Source of the DNA: Pseudodesulfovibrio sp.
GTDB lineage: Bacteria; Desulfobacterota; Desulfovibrionia; Desulfovibrionales; Desulfovibrionaceae
DNA: 64,000 nucleotides
Assembly (NCBI RefSeq): GCF_028692895.1
Contig: NZ_JAQUWN010000001.1
Location: 37,144-101,143 of the forward strand
Direction of reading: 5' to 3'
Both the position numbers and the translations under genes were made by a program. Shown here in pieces: positions 23,051 through 31,690 of the stretch (the stretch's first letter is position 1; the number at the start of each line of letters is the position of its first letter). A model generated the notes under the pieces. That model saw only the letters and a list, made by a program, of their open reading frames with translations, was not told the DNA's origin and searched no databases.

Positions 23051-24031
23051 ATGGCTGTGTTGTCCCGAGCCGCCCGTCCGGTCTCCTATTTCCCGGTGTC
23101 TCCGGTGATGCTGTTCCCGGAGGCTTTGGGGGATTTCTCCGTCTACCTCTGGCAGGGAGGGGACTTCGTCCTCTATACCCGTTCCGGGCAGAAGTTCACG
23201 CTTCGCCACCGCCAGTCGCTGCACAGCAACGGGGTCAATGAGGTCTACGTCCGCAGTTCGGAAAAGGCGCAGTACGAGCAGTACATCGAGCGCAACCTGG
23301 GGTCCATCCTGCTGGACGAGTCCCTGCCCATCAAGCTCAGGTCCCGCGTCTTCTACGAGGCGTCCGCCGTGGTCATGCAGGACGTCTTCGACAACCGGCT
23401 GCCCACCGCGCTCAGGGCCCGGCACTTCGAGCGCATCGCGGAGATCGTCAAGAGCTCCATCAAGTTCCTGGCCTCGGACAACACCCTGTCCACCGTGGCC
23501 CCCTTCATCTCCCACGACTACAAGACGTACACCCACTGCATGCACGTCTTTATTTATTCGGTGGCCGTTTTCCAGACCTACGGCATGAGCGACACCGAGA
23601 TCTTCGAGTGCGCCCTGGGTGCGCTGCTCCACGACGTGGGCAAGGCCAAGATTCCCCGGCGCATCCTGAACAAGCGGGGGGCTCTGACCATGTCCGAGCG
23701 GGCGGTCATCAAGGAGCACCCGGTCCACGGGGTGTCCATGTGCGCCCACCTGCCCATGACCCAGAACACCATCAACTGCATCCTCTTCCACCACGAAAAG
23801 CTGGACGGCACCGGGTATCCGGCCGGGCTCAAGGGCGACAACCTGCCCCTGCCGGTGCGCATCATCTCCATGGCCGACGTCTACGACGCCCTGACCACGG
23901 AGCGGCCCTACGCCGAGGCCATCCCCCCCTACGAGGCCCTGACCCTCATGCGCCACGACATGCGCCAGGCCTTGGACATGGTCGTGTTCAAGCGGTTCGT
24001 GGCCGTGCTGAGCGGCGCGGACATGATCTGA
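23051..24031 (+). CDS. HD-GYP cyclic-di-GMP phosphodiesterase
   Basis: A 326-residue soluble protein. About 150 N-terminal residues are uncharacterised (DFSVYLWQGGDFVLYTRSGQ). The HD-GYP domain follows, with HDVGKAKIPRRILNKRG, the downstream ILFHHEKLDGTGYP motif and DVYDALTTERPY. All signature residues for the bimetal site and the GYP loop are present, so c-di-GMP (and cGAMP) hydrolysis is likely. The start is uncertain: the ATG at 23051 is preferred over a TTG at 23021, and neither has a strong ribosome site. The diguanylate cyclase gene follows 76 bp downstream, so synthesis and breakdown are encoded together. Confidence 0.9.
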   Translation: MAVLSRAARPVSYFPVSPVMLFPEALGDFSVYLWQGGDFVLYTRSGQKFTLRHRQSLHSNGVNEVYVRSSEKAQYEQYIERNLGSILLDESLPIKLRSRVFYEASAVVMQDVFDNRLPTALRARHFERIAEIVKSSIKFLASDNTLSTVAPFISHDYKTYTHCMHVFIYSVAVFQTYGMSDTEIFECALGALLHDVGKAKIPRRILNKRGALTMSERAVIKEHPVHGVSMCAHLPMTQNTINCILFHHEKLDGTGYPAGLKGDNLPLPVRIISMADVYDALTTERPYAEAIPPYEALTLMRHDMRQALDMVVFKRFVAVLSGADMI

Positions 24032-24107
24032 TTTTCGCATTCCTCCGGAGCGGAAAACCCTTGGCCTGTCCCCGCGCGCAAGGTATAGCGAAATCAGGAG
24101 CATCCCC

Positions 24108-25169
24108 ATGGCATCGACTCGAAAAAAAGACGTTGGACTCTGTTTCCCCGACATCCTCAAGCGGTTCGGCATCGGCGACGATCCGGACTGGCTGGCCGTC
24201 GTCCTCTTTGTGCGCAACCTGCTGCGGCACCTCACGGTCTATTCCGACGAGAAGAAGCGGGAGATACAGCAGGAGGTCTTCCGCGAACTGGCGCGCAAGG
24301 ACTTCTCGCACGAGCGGTTCGACGCGGTCGTCGCCATGCTCGACATGTACCTGATGCAGACCATCGGCGCCCTGGAGCTGGAGGAGTCGCTGGCCCTGGA
24401 GAGGCGGTCGGCCGTGGCCCTGCTCAAGGAGATGGACGCGGTCATCGACTCCATCCGGGGCAACAGCGAACGCCAGACCCGAAAGCTCGACGACTTCCGG
24501 GACCGGACCGTGGGCGTCATCGAGTCCTCCGAGGAGCGCTCGGCCATCGTCTCCCGTGTGCGTGACATGTTCCAGGAGCTCATCCAGGAGTTCCGGGAGG
24601 AGGCCAGGGAACTGAACGACCGGGCCCGGATGCTGGAGCGCACCGCCAACTTCGACCCCCTGCTCACCGGGCTGCACAATCGCCGCGCCCTGGACGCCTA
24701 CCTGCAGGAGACCGTGTCGGCCCAGACGGACGATTCCCTGCCCCTGTCCCTCATCATGTTCGACGTGGATCACTTCAAGCGGGTCAACGACACCCACGGC
24801 CATCAGGTGGGCGACGACGTGCTCCGGGTCCTGGCGGGCATCGTCTCGGCCAACGCCATCCAGTACCGGGGCTTCGCGGCCCGCTACGGCGGCGAGGAGC
24901 TGGTCGTGATCCTGAAGAACATCCCCCAGAACATCGCCTTGCTCTGCGCCGAGTCCATCCGGTGCGAGGTGGAGCGCTACGACTTCCGGCCGCGCAACGA
25001 CGGGCAGCTCTCCGAGACCCCGGTGCGCTTCACGGTCTCGGCGGGCGTGGCCCAGTGGCAGCCCGGCTGGGACGCGGGCAAGCTGGTCAGCACGGCGGAC
25101 GCGGCCCTGTACCGGGCCAAGAACAGCGGCCGAAACAACGTGGCGGCCCACGGCGTGGGCGACAAATAG
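24108..25169 (+). CDS. GGDEF diguanylate cyclase
   Basis: A 353-residue cytoplasmic protein. The N-terminal half is helical and charged (coiled-coil-like, about 95-185) and has no named sensor domain. The GGDEF domain occupies about 190-345: FDPLLTGLHNRRALD, FDVDHFKRVNDTHGH, and the active site RYGGEEL with VSAGVA later. The GGEEL form is catalytically competent in the family. The inhibitory RxxD site five residues before it is not conserved (RGFA), so product feedback through the I-site is probably absent. The ATG at 24108 has AGGAG at 24096-24100. It lies downstream of the HD-GYP phosphodiesterase in the same direction. Confidence 0.92.
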   Translation: MASTRKKDVGLCFPDILKRFGIGDDPDWLAVVLFVRNLLRHLTVYSDEKKREIQQEVFRELARKDFSHERFDAVVAMLDMYLMQTIGALELEESLALERRSAVALLKEMDAVIDSIRGNSERQTRKLDDFRDRTVGVIESSEERSAIVSRVRDMFQELIQEFREEARELNDRARMLERTANFDPLLTGLHNRRALDAYLQETVSAQTDDSLPLSLIMFDVDHFKRVNDTHGHQVGDDVLRVLAGIVSANAIQYRGFAARYGGEELVVILKNIPQNIALLCAESIRCEVERYDFRPRNDGQLSETPVRFTVSAGVAQWQPGWDAGKLVSTADAALYRAKNSGRNNVAAHGVGDK

Positions 25170-25203
25170 CTTACCGGCAAGCGCCGGTCGTTATCGGCAC
25201 GAA

Positions 25204-26328
25204 ATGTTGCATAAACAGACTTTCCGATGGCTGGTGATCCTTGGCGTTGCGCTGGCGGCCATGACCTGTCCGTGTCTGGCCCTCTCGTGCCTGGCCGGGG
25301 ATGTGGCGCTCCTGCATTCCGCCGGATCGGCGGACGGCTGGACCCGGTCCGTGGCGCGCGGCCTGTGCGCCGGGGACGACCCGGCCTGCCGGGTGTCCGA
25401 GATCTTTTTGGGAGACGCCGAGGAGGGCGAGGAGTTCTTCGAGACGCTGCACGACCGGCTCTGCCCGGACTGGTGTGCGCGCACCCCGGACGCGGTGGTG
25501 GCCGACGGCGAGGTGGCCTTCGCCTTCGCCCGCAAGTACCGGGGCGAGCTGTTCGGCGACGCGCCCGTGATCTACCTGGGCATGTCCAGGCCCGAGGCCG
25601 GGATCGCGGAGCAGTGCGGCCGCTGCTCGGGCGTGCCGCTCCGGCTCGGGGTGGAGTGGACGGTGGACCTCATCTTCAGGCTGCGGCCCGAGACTTCCAT
25701 CGTGGTGGCGCTCATGGACGACGACGTGGCGAACCAGCCGTTGCGAGCCCGGGTGGAGGCGGCCATGGAGCCGCACCTGGACCGCGCCCGGCTGATCTTT
25801 CCCGGCCACGAGCCCGGCGACGACGGCGGGCTGGACGAGTCCGACCTGGCCTCGGTGGCCGGGAGCGTGCCCGTGGGCGGGGCGGTCCTGTTCCTGCGTT
25901 TCGCCCTGGACAAGGCGGGCAACCCCGTGGACGAGGACGGCTGCGCGCGCATGGTGGCGAGGCGCAGTCAGGCCCCGGTCTACGTCCTGACCGACCGTTT
26001 CCTGGGCGACGGCGTGCTCGGCGGGGTGGTGGCGGTGGGCGAGGACCAGGCGCGCGAGGCCGCGAACCTGGCCGCCCGGCTCCGGGAAGGGGCCGGGGAG
26101 GCGGCGTCGCAGGGCGTGAAACCTCGCGCCGTGGTGGACCTGACGGTGCTGGCCCGGTTCGGCATTCCGGCCGACCGGCTGCCCGCTGTGTGCGCGGGGA
26201 TCAATCCCGTGGACCCGCCAGAACCCGCCTCCGCCCTGGGGGCGGCGGGCATGTGGCTGCCCGCGCTCTTCCTGGCGCTGCCCGCCTGGCTGCTGATCCG
26301 GCGGCTACGCGCCAAGCAGCTCAAGTAG
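25204..26328 (+). CDS. Stand-alone periplasmic sensor-like protein with C-terminal membrane anchor
   Basis: A 374-residue protein. It has a signal peptide (LVILGVALAAMTCPCLALS), then a periplasmic domain with the same general layout as the substrate-binding sensor of the hybrid kinase at 12126 (VALLHSAGSADGWTRSVARG; RKYRGELFGDAPVIYLGMSR; PVYVLTDRFLGDGVLGGVV). It ends with one hydrophobic helix (LPALFLALPAWLLI) and a basic tail. The kinase or cyclase that normally follows the helix is missing. Several Cys residues cluster near residues 85-135. It may be a truncated sensor, or a separate co-receptor for a neighbouring signalling protein. Its last 24 bases overlap the convergent small gene. Confidence 0.7.
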   Translation: MLHKQTFRWLVILGVALAAMTCPCLALSCLAGDVALLHSAGSADGWTRSVARGLCAGDDPACRVSEIFLGDAEEGEEFFETLHDRLCPDWCARTPDAVVADGEVAFAFARKYRGELFGDAPVIYLGMSRPEAGIAEQCGRCSGVPLRLGVEWTVDLIFRLRPETSIVVALMDDDVANQPLRARVEAAMEPHLDRARLIFPGHEPGDDGGLDESDLASVAGSVPVGGAVLFLRFALDKAGNPVDEDGCARMVARRSQAPVYVLTDRFLGDGVLGGVVAVGEDQAREAANLAARLREGAGEAASQGVKPRAVVDLTVLARFGIPADRLPAVCAGINPVDPPEPASALGAAGMWLPALFLALPAWLLIRRLRAKQLK

Positions 26329-26481
26329 ATACGCGCCCTGGACCACGACCATCAGGGCCGTGGCGGCCATGGCCACCAGGATCATGCGCCGTGTTTCGCG
26401 CCCGACCTTGTCGCAGATGTCGGCCAGTTGGCCTGACATATATTCCGTCGTATATTTCGGGTGGTTGTACCAAAGGACCAT
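26305..26481 (-). CDS. Small single-pass membrane protein
   Basis: A 58-residue protein with an N-terminal soluble part (YNHPKYTTEYMSGQLADI) and one membrane helix (MILVAMAATALMVVVQGAYLL). A GGGAGG ribosome site precedes the ATG at 26481. No family recognised. It converges on and overlaps the sensor-like gene by 24 bp. Confidence 0.6.
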   Translation of the reverse strand: MVLWYNHPKYTTEYMSGQLADICDKVGRETRRMILVAMAATALMVVVQGAYLLELLGA

Positions 26482-26613
26482 GCGGGGCCTCCCTCGTGGA
26501 CAGGACGTTGGTTGAAGCCCAGACACTATGCCGCGCGCGGGGAATGCGCCGCCGCATTGGTGACGCCTCCATGTCGCGATGGTTACGCGCGAACGGAATT
26601 TGGGTGACGCGTG

Positions 26614-26838
26614 TCAGCGCAGGAAGATGTAAAGGGCGGCCAGTGCCCAGAGCAGGGCGGCGGCGGCCGAGGCCGCCGGGATCATCCACCACTTGAGGCG
26701 CACGGCCCGCCCGCGCAGCCGGAAGGTGGCGCAGCAGGAAAAGAGGCTGAGGGCCATCTGGGCGAGCAGGCCGGAGGCCGCCAGGGCGGGCAGGGCCAGG
26801 AGCCAGAGGACGGGGTCGGTGATCCAGGGACCGTTCAC
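26614..26838 (-). CDS. Small two-helix membrane protein
   Basis: About 74 residues with two hydrophobic segments (VLWLLALPALAASGLLAQMA and MIPAASAAAALLWALAAL) joined by a basic loop containing a CC pair. It lies 23 bp downstream of the cyclase-like gene on the same strand. The start is uncertain: a GTG at 26838 is used, another GTG lies at 26877, and neither has a good ribosome site, so translation may be coupled to the upstream gene. No family recognised. Confidence 0.5.
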   Translation of the reverse strand: MNGPWITDPVLWLLALPALAASGLLAQMALSLFSCCATFRLRGRAVRLKWWMIPAASAAAALLWALAALYIFLR

Positions 26839-26861
26839 GGGGCGTTCCGGGCGGGGCCGGG

Positions 26862-28286
26862 TCAGCTCATGATCCACTCGGCCAGCAGGGGCGGGCGGGA
26901 CAGGCCGTGGATCTGGCCGAACCGGCACAGGGCCGTGAGCTCCACGCCGTTCTTGATGATGGAGACCGGCCGGTCGGACGAGACCACCACCACGATGATC
27001 TGATCGTGCTCGGCCGTGAAGCGCAGGGCGGAATTGAAACGCGCGCCTCTGGCCCGGTTTTCGCCCGGCACGGACCGGCCGTCCATGAGACAGCCGAAGC
27101 CGTGCAGCTTGAGGTCGCGGCCCACGTGCAGGGCGCCGTCCAGCTTGGCCAGGGAGCAGGCCAGCTTGAGCTCGCTGCTCTCCTTGAGGTCGAGCGGGCG
27201 CTCGAAGTGCTGGCCGGACATGGTCAGCAGCTTCTCGCCGGTGTCGATGACCAGGGTGCAGCCGTGCTTGCGGTCGCGGACGCGGTTGACCATCAGGCTG
27301 AGAGCCTGCATGAGGGTGTGCTGGTCCTCCATGGTCATGTCGGTTTCCAGCAACTGCTCCTCCAGTTGGACCAGGTTGGCCCGCAGGTTGGAGGAGTGGA
27401 ACCCGCCGTCGAAAAATGTGCAGACCAGTTGGTCCTTGAGCCACAGGAAGCCGCGCGCGGCGCTGAACTGCGCTATCAGGTACGCGCCGGGCATGGGGCC
27501 GATGGCGATGCCCAGGACCCGCTTGCCGTCGGCCACCAGGACCCGGCCGGAGTCCTCCACGGCCTGGAGCAGCTTGCGCACGTGCTTTGTGTCCGAGAGC
27601 ATGGGCTGCTCCATGTCCGGAAACCGGCAGACGAAGCGGACCTCGTCCAACTGGTCCGGCTCAACTACCACCACGCGGCCGCGCGGCAGCTCGCCCTCCT
27701 CCTGGGTGCCGGAAATGCCGAGCACCGCGTCCAGGAAGGGATAGATGCGCACCCGGGTGTCCAGCCAGCCCATGCGGCTGCGCTCGTCCACGATGAAGTC
27801 GCGCACGGCGTGGGTGGCGCAGTGCTGGAGCACGAAACCGGCGGTGTCCAGGTTCTGGACGTCCTGGGTGGCGAAGTTCTGGGAGACCAGCCCGATGGCG
27901 TATTCCAGCCAGCGCTTGGTGGGCCCCACGGAGCACATGTCCGGGTGCTCCTCGGTGAACCAGCGTTGATAGTGCATGGTCCGGGAGCGGGCCGCCAGGG
28001 TGATGGTGCCGGAAAGCGTCGGGTCGTCCGCCTCGTTCTCGATGAGCCGCAGCTCGTTGCCCGCCACGAGTGCGCCGCGCCACTTGCTGGAATACAGGTA
28101 ATAATCCCGCAGCTTCGGTTCATGGCCGCGCAGCAGGTCCTGGGGATCGCAGATGCGCGGGGGCGAGTCCGGATTGACGGCGTAGATCACGGCCGCCCGC
28201 GAGGGCTGGGAAAAATGGGAGAGCCCGTCCCGGAGGCCATCCAGGATGTGGAAGATGCAGAAGTGTTCGAAGGAGGACTGGCTCAT
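26862..28286 (-). CDS. Diadenylate-cyclase-like (DisA_N/DAC) domain protein
   Basis: A 474-residue soluble protein. About 370 N-terminal residues form a large uncharacterised region. The C-terminal part resembles the DAC domain that makes cyclic di-AMP: DGALHVGRDLKLHGFG (DGA at 383-385), then GARFNSALRF and a strand block DQIIVVVVSSDRPVSII. The cyclase motif RHR is replaced by R416-F417-N418, while the DGA motif is intact. RHR contacts the ATP phosphates in known cyclases, so activity may be lost or altered. The neighbouring signalling genes handle c-di-GMP. The domain call is fairly firm; enzymatic activity is open. Confidence 0.75.
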   Translation of the reverse strand: MSQSSFEHFCIFHILDGLRDGLSHFSQPSRAAVIYAVNPDSPPRICDPQDLLRGHEPKLRDYYLYSSKWRGALVAGNELRLIENEADDPTLSGTITLAARSRTMHYQRWFTEEHPDMCSVGPTKRWLEYAIGLVSQNFATQDVQNLDTAGFVLQHCATHAVRDFIVDERSRMGWLDTRVRIYPFLDAVLGISGTQEEGELPRGRVVVVEPDQLDEVRFVCRFPDMEQPMLSDTKHVRKLLQAVEDSGRVLVADGKRVLGIAIGPMPGAYLIAQFSAARGFLWLKDQLVCTFFDGGFHSSNLRANLVQLEEQLLETDMTMEDQHTLMQALSLMVNRVRDRKHGCTLVIDTGEKLLTMSGQHFERPLDLKESSELKLACSLAKLDGALHVGRDLKLHGFGCLMDGRSVPGENRARGARFNSALRFTAEHDQIIVVVVSSDRPVSIIKNGVELTALCRFGQIHGLSRPPLLAEWIMS

Positions 28287-28548
28287 GACGGCTCCGTCTC
28301 ACGGGTCTCGGGTGTGCATGCTCCCTTTCCCTGTATGACGAAAATGACAGGCGTGTCCAGAACCCCTTGCCGGGAAAGGGAATATTTTCACTCTCATACC
28401 CCGAGGCCGCTCCTGCCAACCTTTTCCCGCCATTTCCTCCCATCCCCGTTGCGGACCATTGCTGATGGTTGCGGAATAATCCCCAATCACCAATAATCCA
28501 ACAATCCAAGATGGTTGAAAAACAGACAGGTCCCTTCCCCCGGTTCGC

Positions 28549-29484
28549 TCATTTCACGATCAGCACCGAGCTTTCGGCGCGGGCGGCGACTTCGTGGGCC
28601 ACGCTGAACGCCTTGGCGAACCAGGGTTTTTCGGATTCGCCCAGGACGATGAGCGAGTATGCCGCGCCCAGGCGGGTGATGACCTCCACGGGCCTGCCGG
28701 TTTCGATCAATTGGGTCACGGGCTCCATGCCAGCCCGGCGAAAGGTTTCGGCCGCGTGCTCCACGGCCCGGCGCGCGGCCGGTTCCCCGGCCTCGTCCTC
28801 GGCCACGGAGAGCAGGGCGACCGCGCCCTCGCAGTTGGCGGCGCAGCGGACGGCTCCGGCCAGGGCGGCCCGGCTGGACTCGGTGTCGTCCACGCAGACC
28901 AGCAGGCCGTGGCCGGGCTCCATGCCTCTGGCCACGATGACCGGGCAGCGCGCATGGGCCGCGATCCTGAGCGAGAGCGGCTTGCGCGCCAGCAGCTTGC
29001 GCAGCCCGCCCGCGACCGGCGGCGAACCGCCCACGATGACCACGTCCGCGCCAAAGGAGGCGGCCTCGTCCACCACGGCCGTGGTCACGTCCGGGGCCGT
29101 GCGAAGCCGCAACGAGATGGCCCCGCCGCAGGGGTTGCGGTACTCGCGCACCCACTCGCCCGCGTCGTCGCCGGAAAGCTCGTGGTAGCGCCACGGGTCG
29201 CCGCCGCCCTCGCGAATCTGCCCCAGCTCCAGCAGGATGTCCCGCGCCGCCTTGAGGTGGCGCATACCCGGCAGCTCCAGACCCCAGCCCAGCACGTTCT
29301 CCCGGGCCACGCGCAACTCCAGTCCGCCGGTCCGGAGCCCGCTGTCCAGCGGCCGGACATAGAGCAGGGCCACGTCCGCGCAGGTGCGGCCGCCCAGCCG
29401 CGCGGCGAAACGCAGCCCGGCATACGCCTCGGGCCCGCCGCCGATGCTGATGAGTATGCGGAAATTCCGCGCCTCCGTGGTCAT
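28549..29484 (-). CDS. Tandem universal stress protein
   Basis: A 311-residue cytoplasmic protein with two UspA-type halves. The first (about 9-185) opens RILISIGGGPEAYAGLRFAA and closes with VVIVGGSPPVAGGLRKLL and CPVIVARG. The second (about 190-311) opens LLVCVDDTESSRAAL and closes YSLIVLGES...SSVLIVK. The second half's nucleotide-loop sequence (GESEKPWFAKAFSVA) departs from the usual GxxGxxxS/T pattern, so ATP binding there is uncertain. It lies 9 bp downstream of the SLC13-type transporter gene and is surely co-transcribed with it; Usp proteins paired with transporters often modulate them. Confidence 0.88.
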   Translation of the reverse strand: MTTEARNFRILISIGGGPEAYAGLRFAARLGGRTCADVALLYVRPLDSGLRTGGLELRVARENVLGWGLELPGMRHLKAARDILLELGQIREGGGDPWRYHELSGDDAGEWVREYRNPCGGAISLRLRTAPDVTTAVVDEAASFGADVVIVGGSPPVAGGLRKLLARKPLSLRIAAHARCPVIVARGMEPGHGLLVCVDDTESSRAALAGAVRCAANCEGAVALLSVAEDEAGEPAARRAVEHAAETFRRAGMEPVTQLIETGRPVEVITRLGAAYSLIVLGESEKPWFAKAFSVAHEVAARAESSVLIVK

Positions 29485-29493
29485 GCCCGCTCC

Positions 29494-30918
29494 TTACAGC
29501 CCCACCAGGGGCCAGTAGATCTTGGACGCCGCCAACAGCACGATAAAGGACATCAGCGCCATGCGCCAGCCCACCCGCAGGAAATCGCCCGCCGTCAGAT
29601 AGCCGGACGAATGGACGATGGTCGAGGCCGGGGTTCCGATGACCGTGAAATAGGCGAAGGCGCTCGACATGGCCGTTATCATGCCCACGGCCAGCGGGTT
29701 GGTGTCCGCGCCCACGGCGATGGACAGCACCACCGGCCCGAGCACAGCCACGGCCGCGCCGTTGCTCATGGTGTTCGTTATCAGCGTGGTCAGGACCATC
29801 ACCGCGCCCAGCAACCCGATGCCCGACCCGAGCCCCACCGGCTCCAGCCCGTCCATGAACAGCCCGGCCACCCAGGCCGCCGCCCCGGTCTCGCGCATCT
29901 GCGCGCCCAGCGAAATCGCCGCCGCATACAGCCAGACCACGCCCCAGTTCACGCCCGAATTCAAATCCTGCCAACGCACCAGCCCGGCCACCAGGAACAA
30001 CACCGCGCCCAAAATGGCGATGGTCCCCATCCCCACCCTGGACGAAAACAGCACCCACCCCGCCAGCGTGAACAAAAACAACCCGATGGCCACATAATGC
30101 CGCCCGGTCAGGGCTCCTTCATCGCCCACCTGCTCCTTGAGCCGCTCCACCGCCGGGCCGAGGTCCAGCACGTCCGTCCGGAACGTCCGGCGCAGGATCA
30201 GGTGCATCAACGGCAACTGCACCAGAAAAACCGGATAGGCATAGATCATCCACTTCAAATAGCTGACGCCATACTCCCACGTGGCCGGGTCGTCCGGCGC
30301 ATAGAAAAAGTCGCGCAGGTAGTCGATCATGATCGCGTTGCGCGCCCCGCCCGACGGCGTGCCGATGCCCGCCATGGCGCAGGCGTAGGAAATGGAAAAC
30401 AGCAACAGCACAGCCAGCCCGCGCTGCTTCTCCGGGTCGCCCGATCCCAACTGCAGCAGCGAAAGCGCCACCGGCAACATCATGGCCGCCACCGTATGCT
30501 CGCCGATGAACGAGGCCAGCACTCCGGAAAAAATCGAAATACCAAACGCAATACGATACGTGCTCGAACCCGTCACCCGGACGATCAGCAACGCCAGCCG
30601 CTTGTCCAACTTCTGCTTGACCAGCGCCACCGCCAGCATCAGCGAGCCCATGATGAACAGGACCGAATCCTTCATCAGCGAACGGGCCACGTCCGACGAG
30701 TCCATGCCCAGCAAAAAGACCTGGCCCAAGACGATCAGCAACGCCACCGCAGGCAATGGGATGGGCTCCGTGATGAACAAGATGGTCGCGCCCACCGTCA
30801 TCACCAGCACACGCCATCCCTCGGGCGTCACGCCGTCCGGCACAGGCCCAAGCAACATCGCCGCCTGAAGCAACAACGTGATGATGAACCACCGTTTCTC
30901 GCGCAAATAATGGACCAT
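29494..30918 (-). CDS. SLC13/DASS-family anion transporter
   Basis: A 474-residue inner-membrane protein with about 11-12 helices. Family features are ITEPIPLPAVALLIVLG near the N-terminus, GIGTPSGGARNAIM (first half-hairpin) and ITNTMSNGAAVAVLGPVV and IGTPASTIVHSSGY (second repeat). These proteins couple uptake of dicarboxylates, sulfate or related anions to sodium. In a sulfate reducer either substrate class is plausible and sequence alone does not choose. It is the first gene of a two-gene operon with the tandem universal stress protein. Confidence 0.9.
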   Translation of the reverse strand: MVHYLREKRWFIITLLLQAAMLLGPVPDGVTPEGWRVLVMTVGATILFITEPIPLPAVALLIVLGQVFLLGMDSSDVARSLMKDSVLFIMGSLMLAVALVKQKLDKRLALLIVRVTGSSTYRIAFGISIFSGVLASFIGEHTVAAMMLPVALSLLQLGSGDPEKQRGLAVLLLFSISYACAMAGIGTPSGGARNAIMIDYLRDFFYAPDDPATWEYGVSYLKWMIYAYPVFLVQLPLMHLILRRTFRTDVLDLGPAVERLKEQVGDEGALTGRHYVAIGLFLFTLAGWVLFSSRVGMGTIAILGAVLFLVAGLVRWQDLNSGVNWGVVWLYAAAISLGAQMRETGAAAWVAGLFMDGLEPVGLGSGIGLLGAVMVLTTLITNTMSNGAAVAVLGPVVLSIAVGADTNPLAVGMITAMSSAFAYFTVIGTPASTIVHSSGYLTAGDFLRVGWRMALMSFIVLLAASKIYWPLVGL

Positions 30919-30979
30919 GCCGCCAACCTACACTACCCGCCCCCACCTCGCCAACCCGCCTGATGTGATAAGTTGCCGG

Positions 30980-31255
30980 GCATGAGCAGGGGAGGCCTCC
31001 GGCGGCGCTTGCCAGCGGGGCCGCCTTCGGCGCGACCAGGGCGCTGCCCTGGACCCGGCAGGGACGAAGCCCCTGCACCCCACTCTCCGCTGCGCGGGCG
31101 AGTAGCGCGGGGGTTTGGGAGTTGGTGGCGGGGGGATTGGCGGGCGGCGGCTAAGCGGCGTCCGCGAAGACCCGAACGGTCCGCTTTCGCCCTCCGGGAC
31201 GAAAACGGACCGTTCGAATCTCCGCGGACACTAGCCCACGCCGTGTGGACTGCTT
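30980..31255. repeat. Dispersed intergenic repeat, copy B
   Basis: Same layout as copy A: a GCCTCCGGCGGC end (about 30994-31005), the conserved block 31034-31091, and a long hairpin with arms 31160-31183 and 31206-31229 (21 of 24 complementary). The loop 31184-31205 is nearly identical to that of copy A although the stem sequences differ. It lies in a 770-base gene-free gap. Confidence 0.85.
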
Positions 31256-31358
31256 GGTGAAGATTTGAAAGGCCTGTCGTTACGGCGTCTGAGACATTGG
31301 CAGGGGCGGGTTCTTGATTTGAAAATTGACCTGTTTCTTTGTCTTCAAAAAACACCCC

Positions 31359-31435
31359 GGCTGGGGCCGAGAAAAGCGGCGGGTGGTGTTTTGGTAAGCA
31401 GCACGTAGTCCCGCCCGTTTTTCTCGGCCCCAGCC
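31359..31435. repeat. Long inverted repeat in the repeat-rich gap
   Basis: Arms 31359-31383 and 31410-31435 are complementary, with a perfect 17-bp portion beginning GGCTGGGGCCGAGAAAA and a loop of about 26 bases. The loop is unlike that of copies A and B. No gene overlaps it. Confidence 0.7.
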
Positions 31436-31445
31436 GTTACCCGGC

Positions 31446-31690
31446 ACGGCGGGGGCGAGCGAGCAGTCCGTCCCCGCGGACATGAGTCGTTCTGCCAAGC
31501 TACGCCCCCGCGAAAGCGGAGAGTGGATTCCAAAGGCTCGCCTTTGGCGGGTCCAGGGCAGCGCCCTGGTCTCCCCGACAAATCCGCAGGACAGCGGATT
31601 TGGACGCTGGCTTTGCCGGCGCCGCGAAGCGGTGAGCCCCAGGACGGGGCGAATCCAGGGGCCCCCGGAGGGCCGCCGGAGGCATTCTTC
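31446..31690. repeat. Dispersed intergenic repeat, copy C (inverted)
   Basis: The segment 31448-31520 (with TCGTTCTGCCAAGCTACGCC) is shared with 33394-33463. The following GGGTCCAGGGCAGCGCCCTG part is the reverse complement of the conserved block of copies A and B, and the copy ends with GGCCGCCGGAGGCAT at 31671-31685, at the 3' end of the lipoprotein gene. Confidence 0.75.

Noticed and set aside
16808..24235. A minus-strand open frame of about 2475 codons
   Set aside because: It runs antisense through several well-supported genes; long stop-free antisense frames are expected at this GC content and its sequence (His/Gln/Arg/Gly-rich) has no domains.
26907..28496. Plus-strand open frame of 529 codons
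   Set aside because: Antisense to the cyclase-like gene, which has clear family motifs; the plus frame has none.
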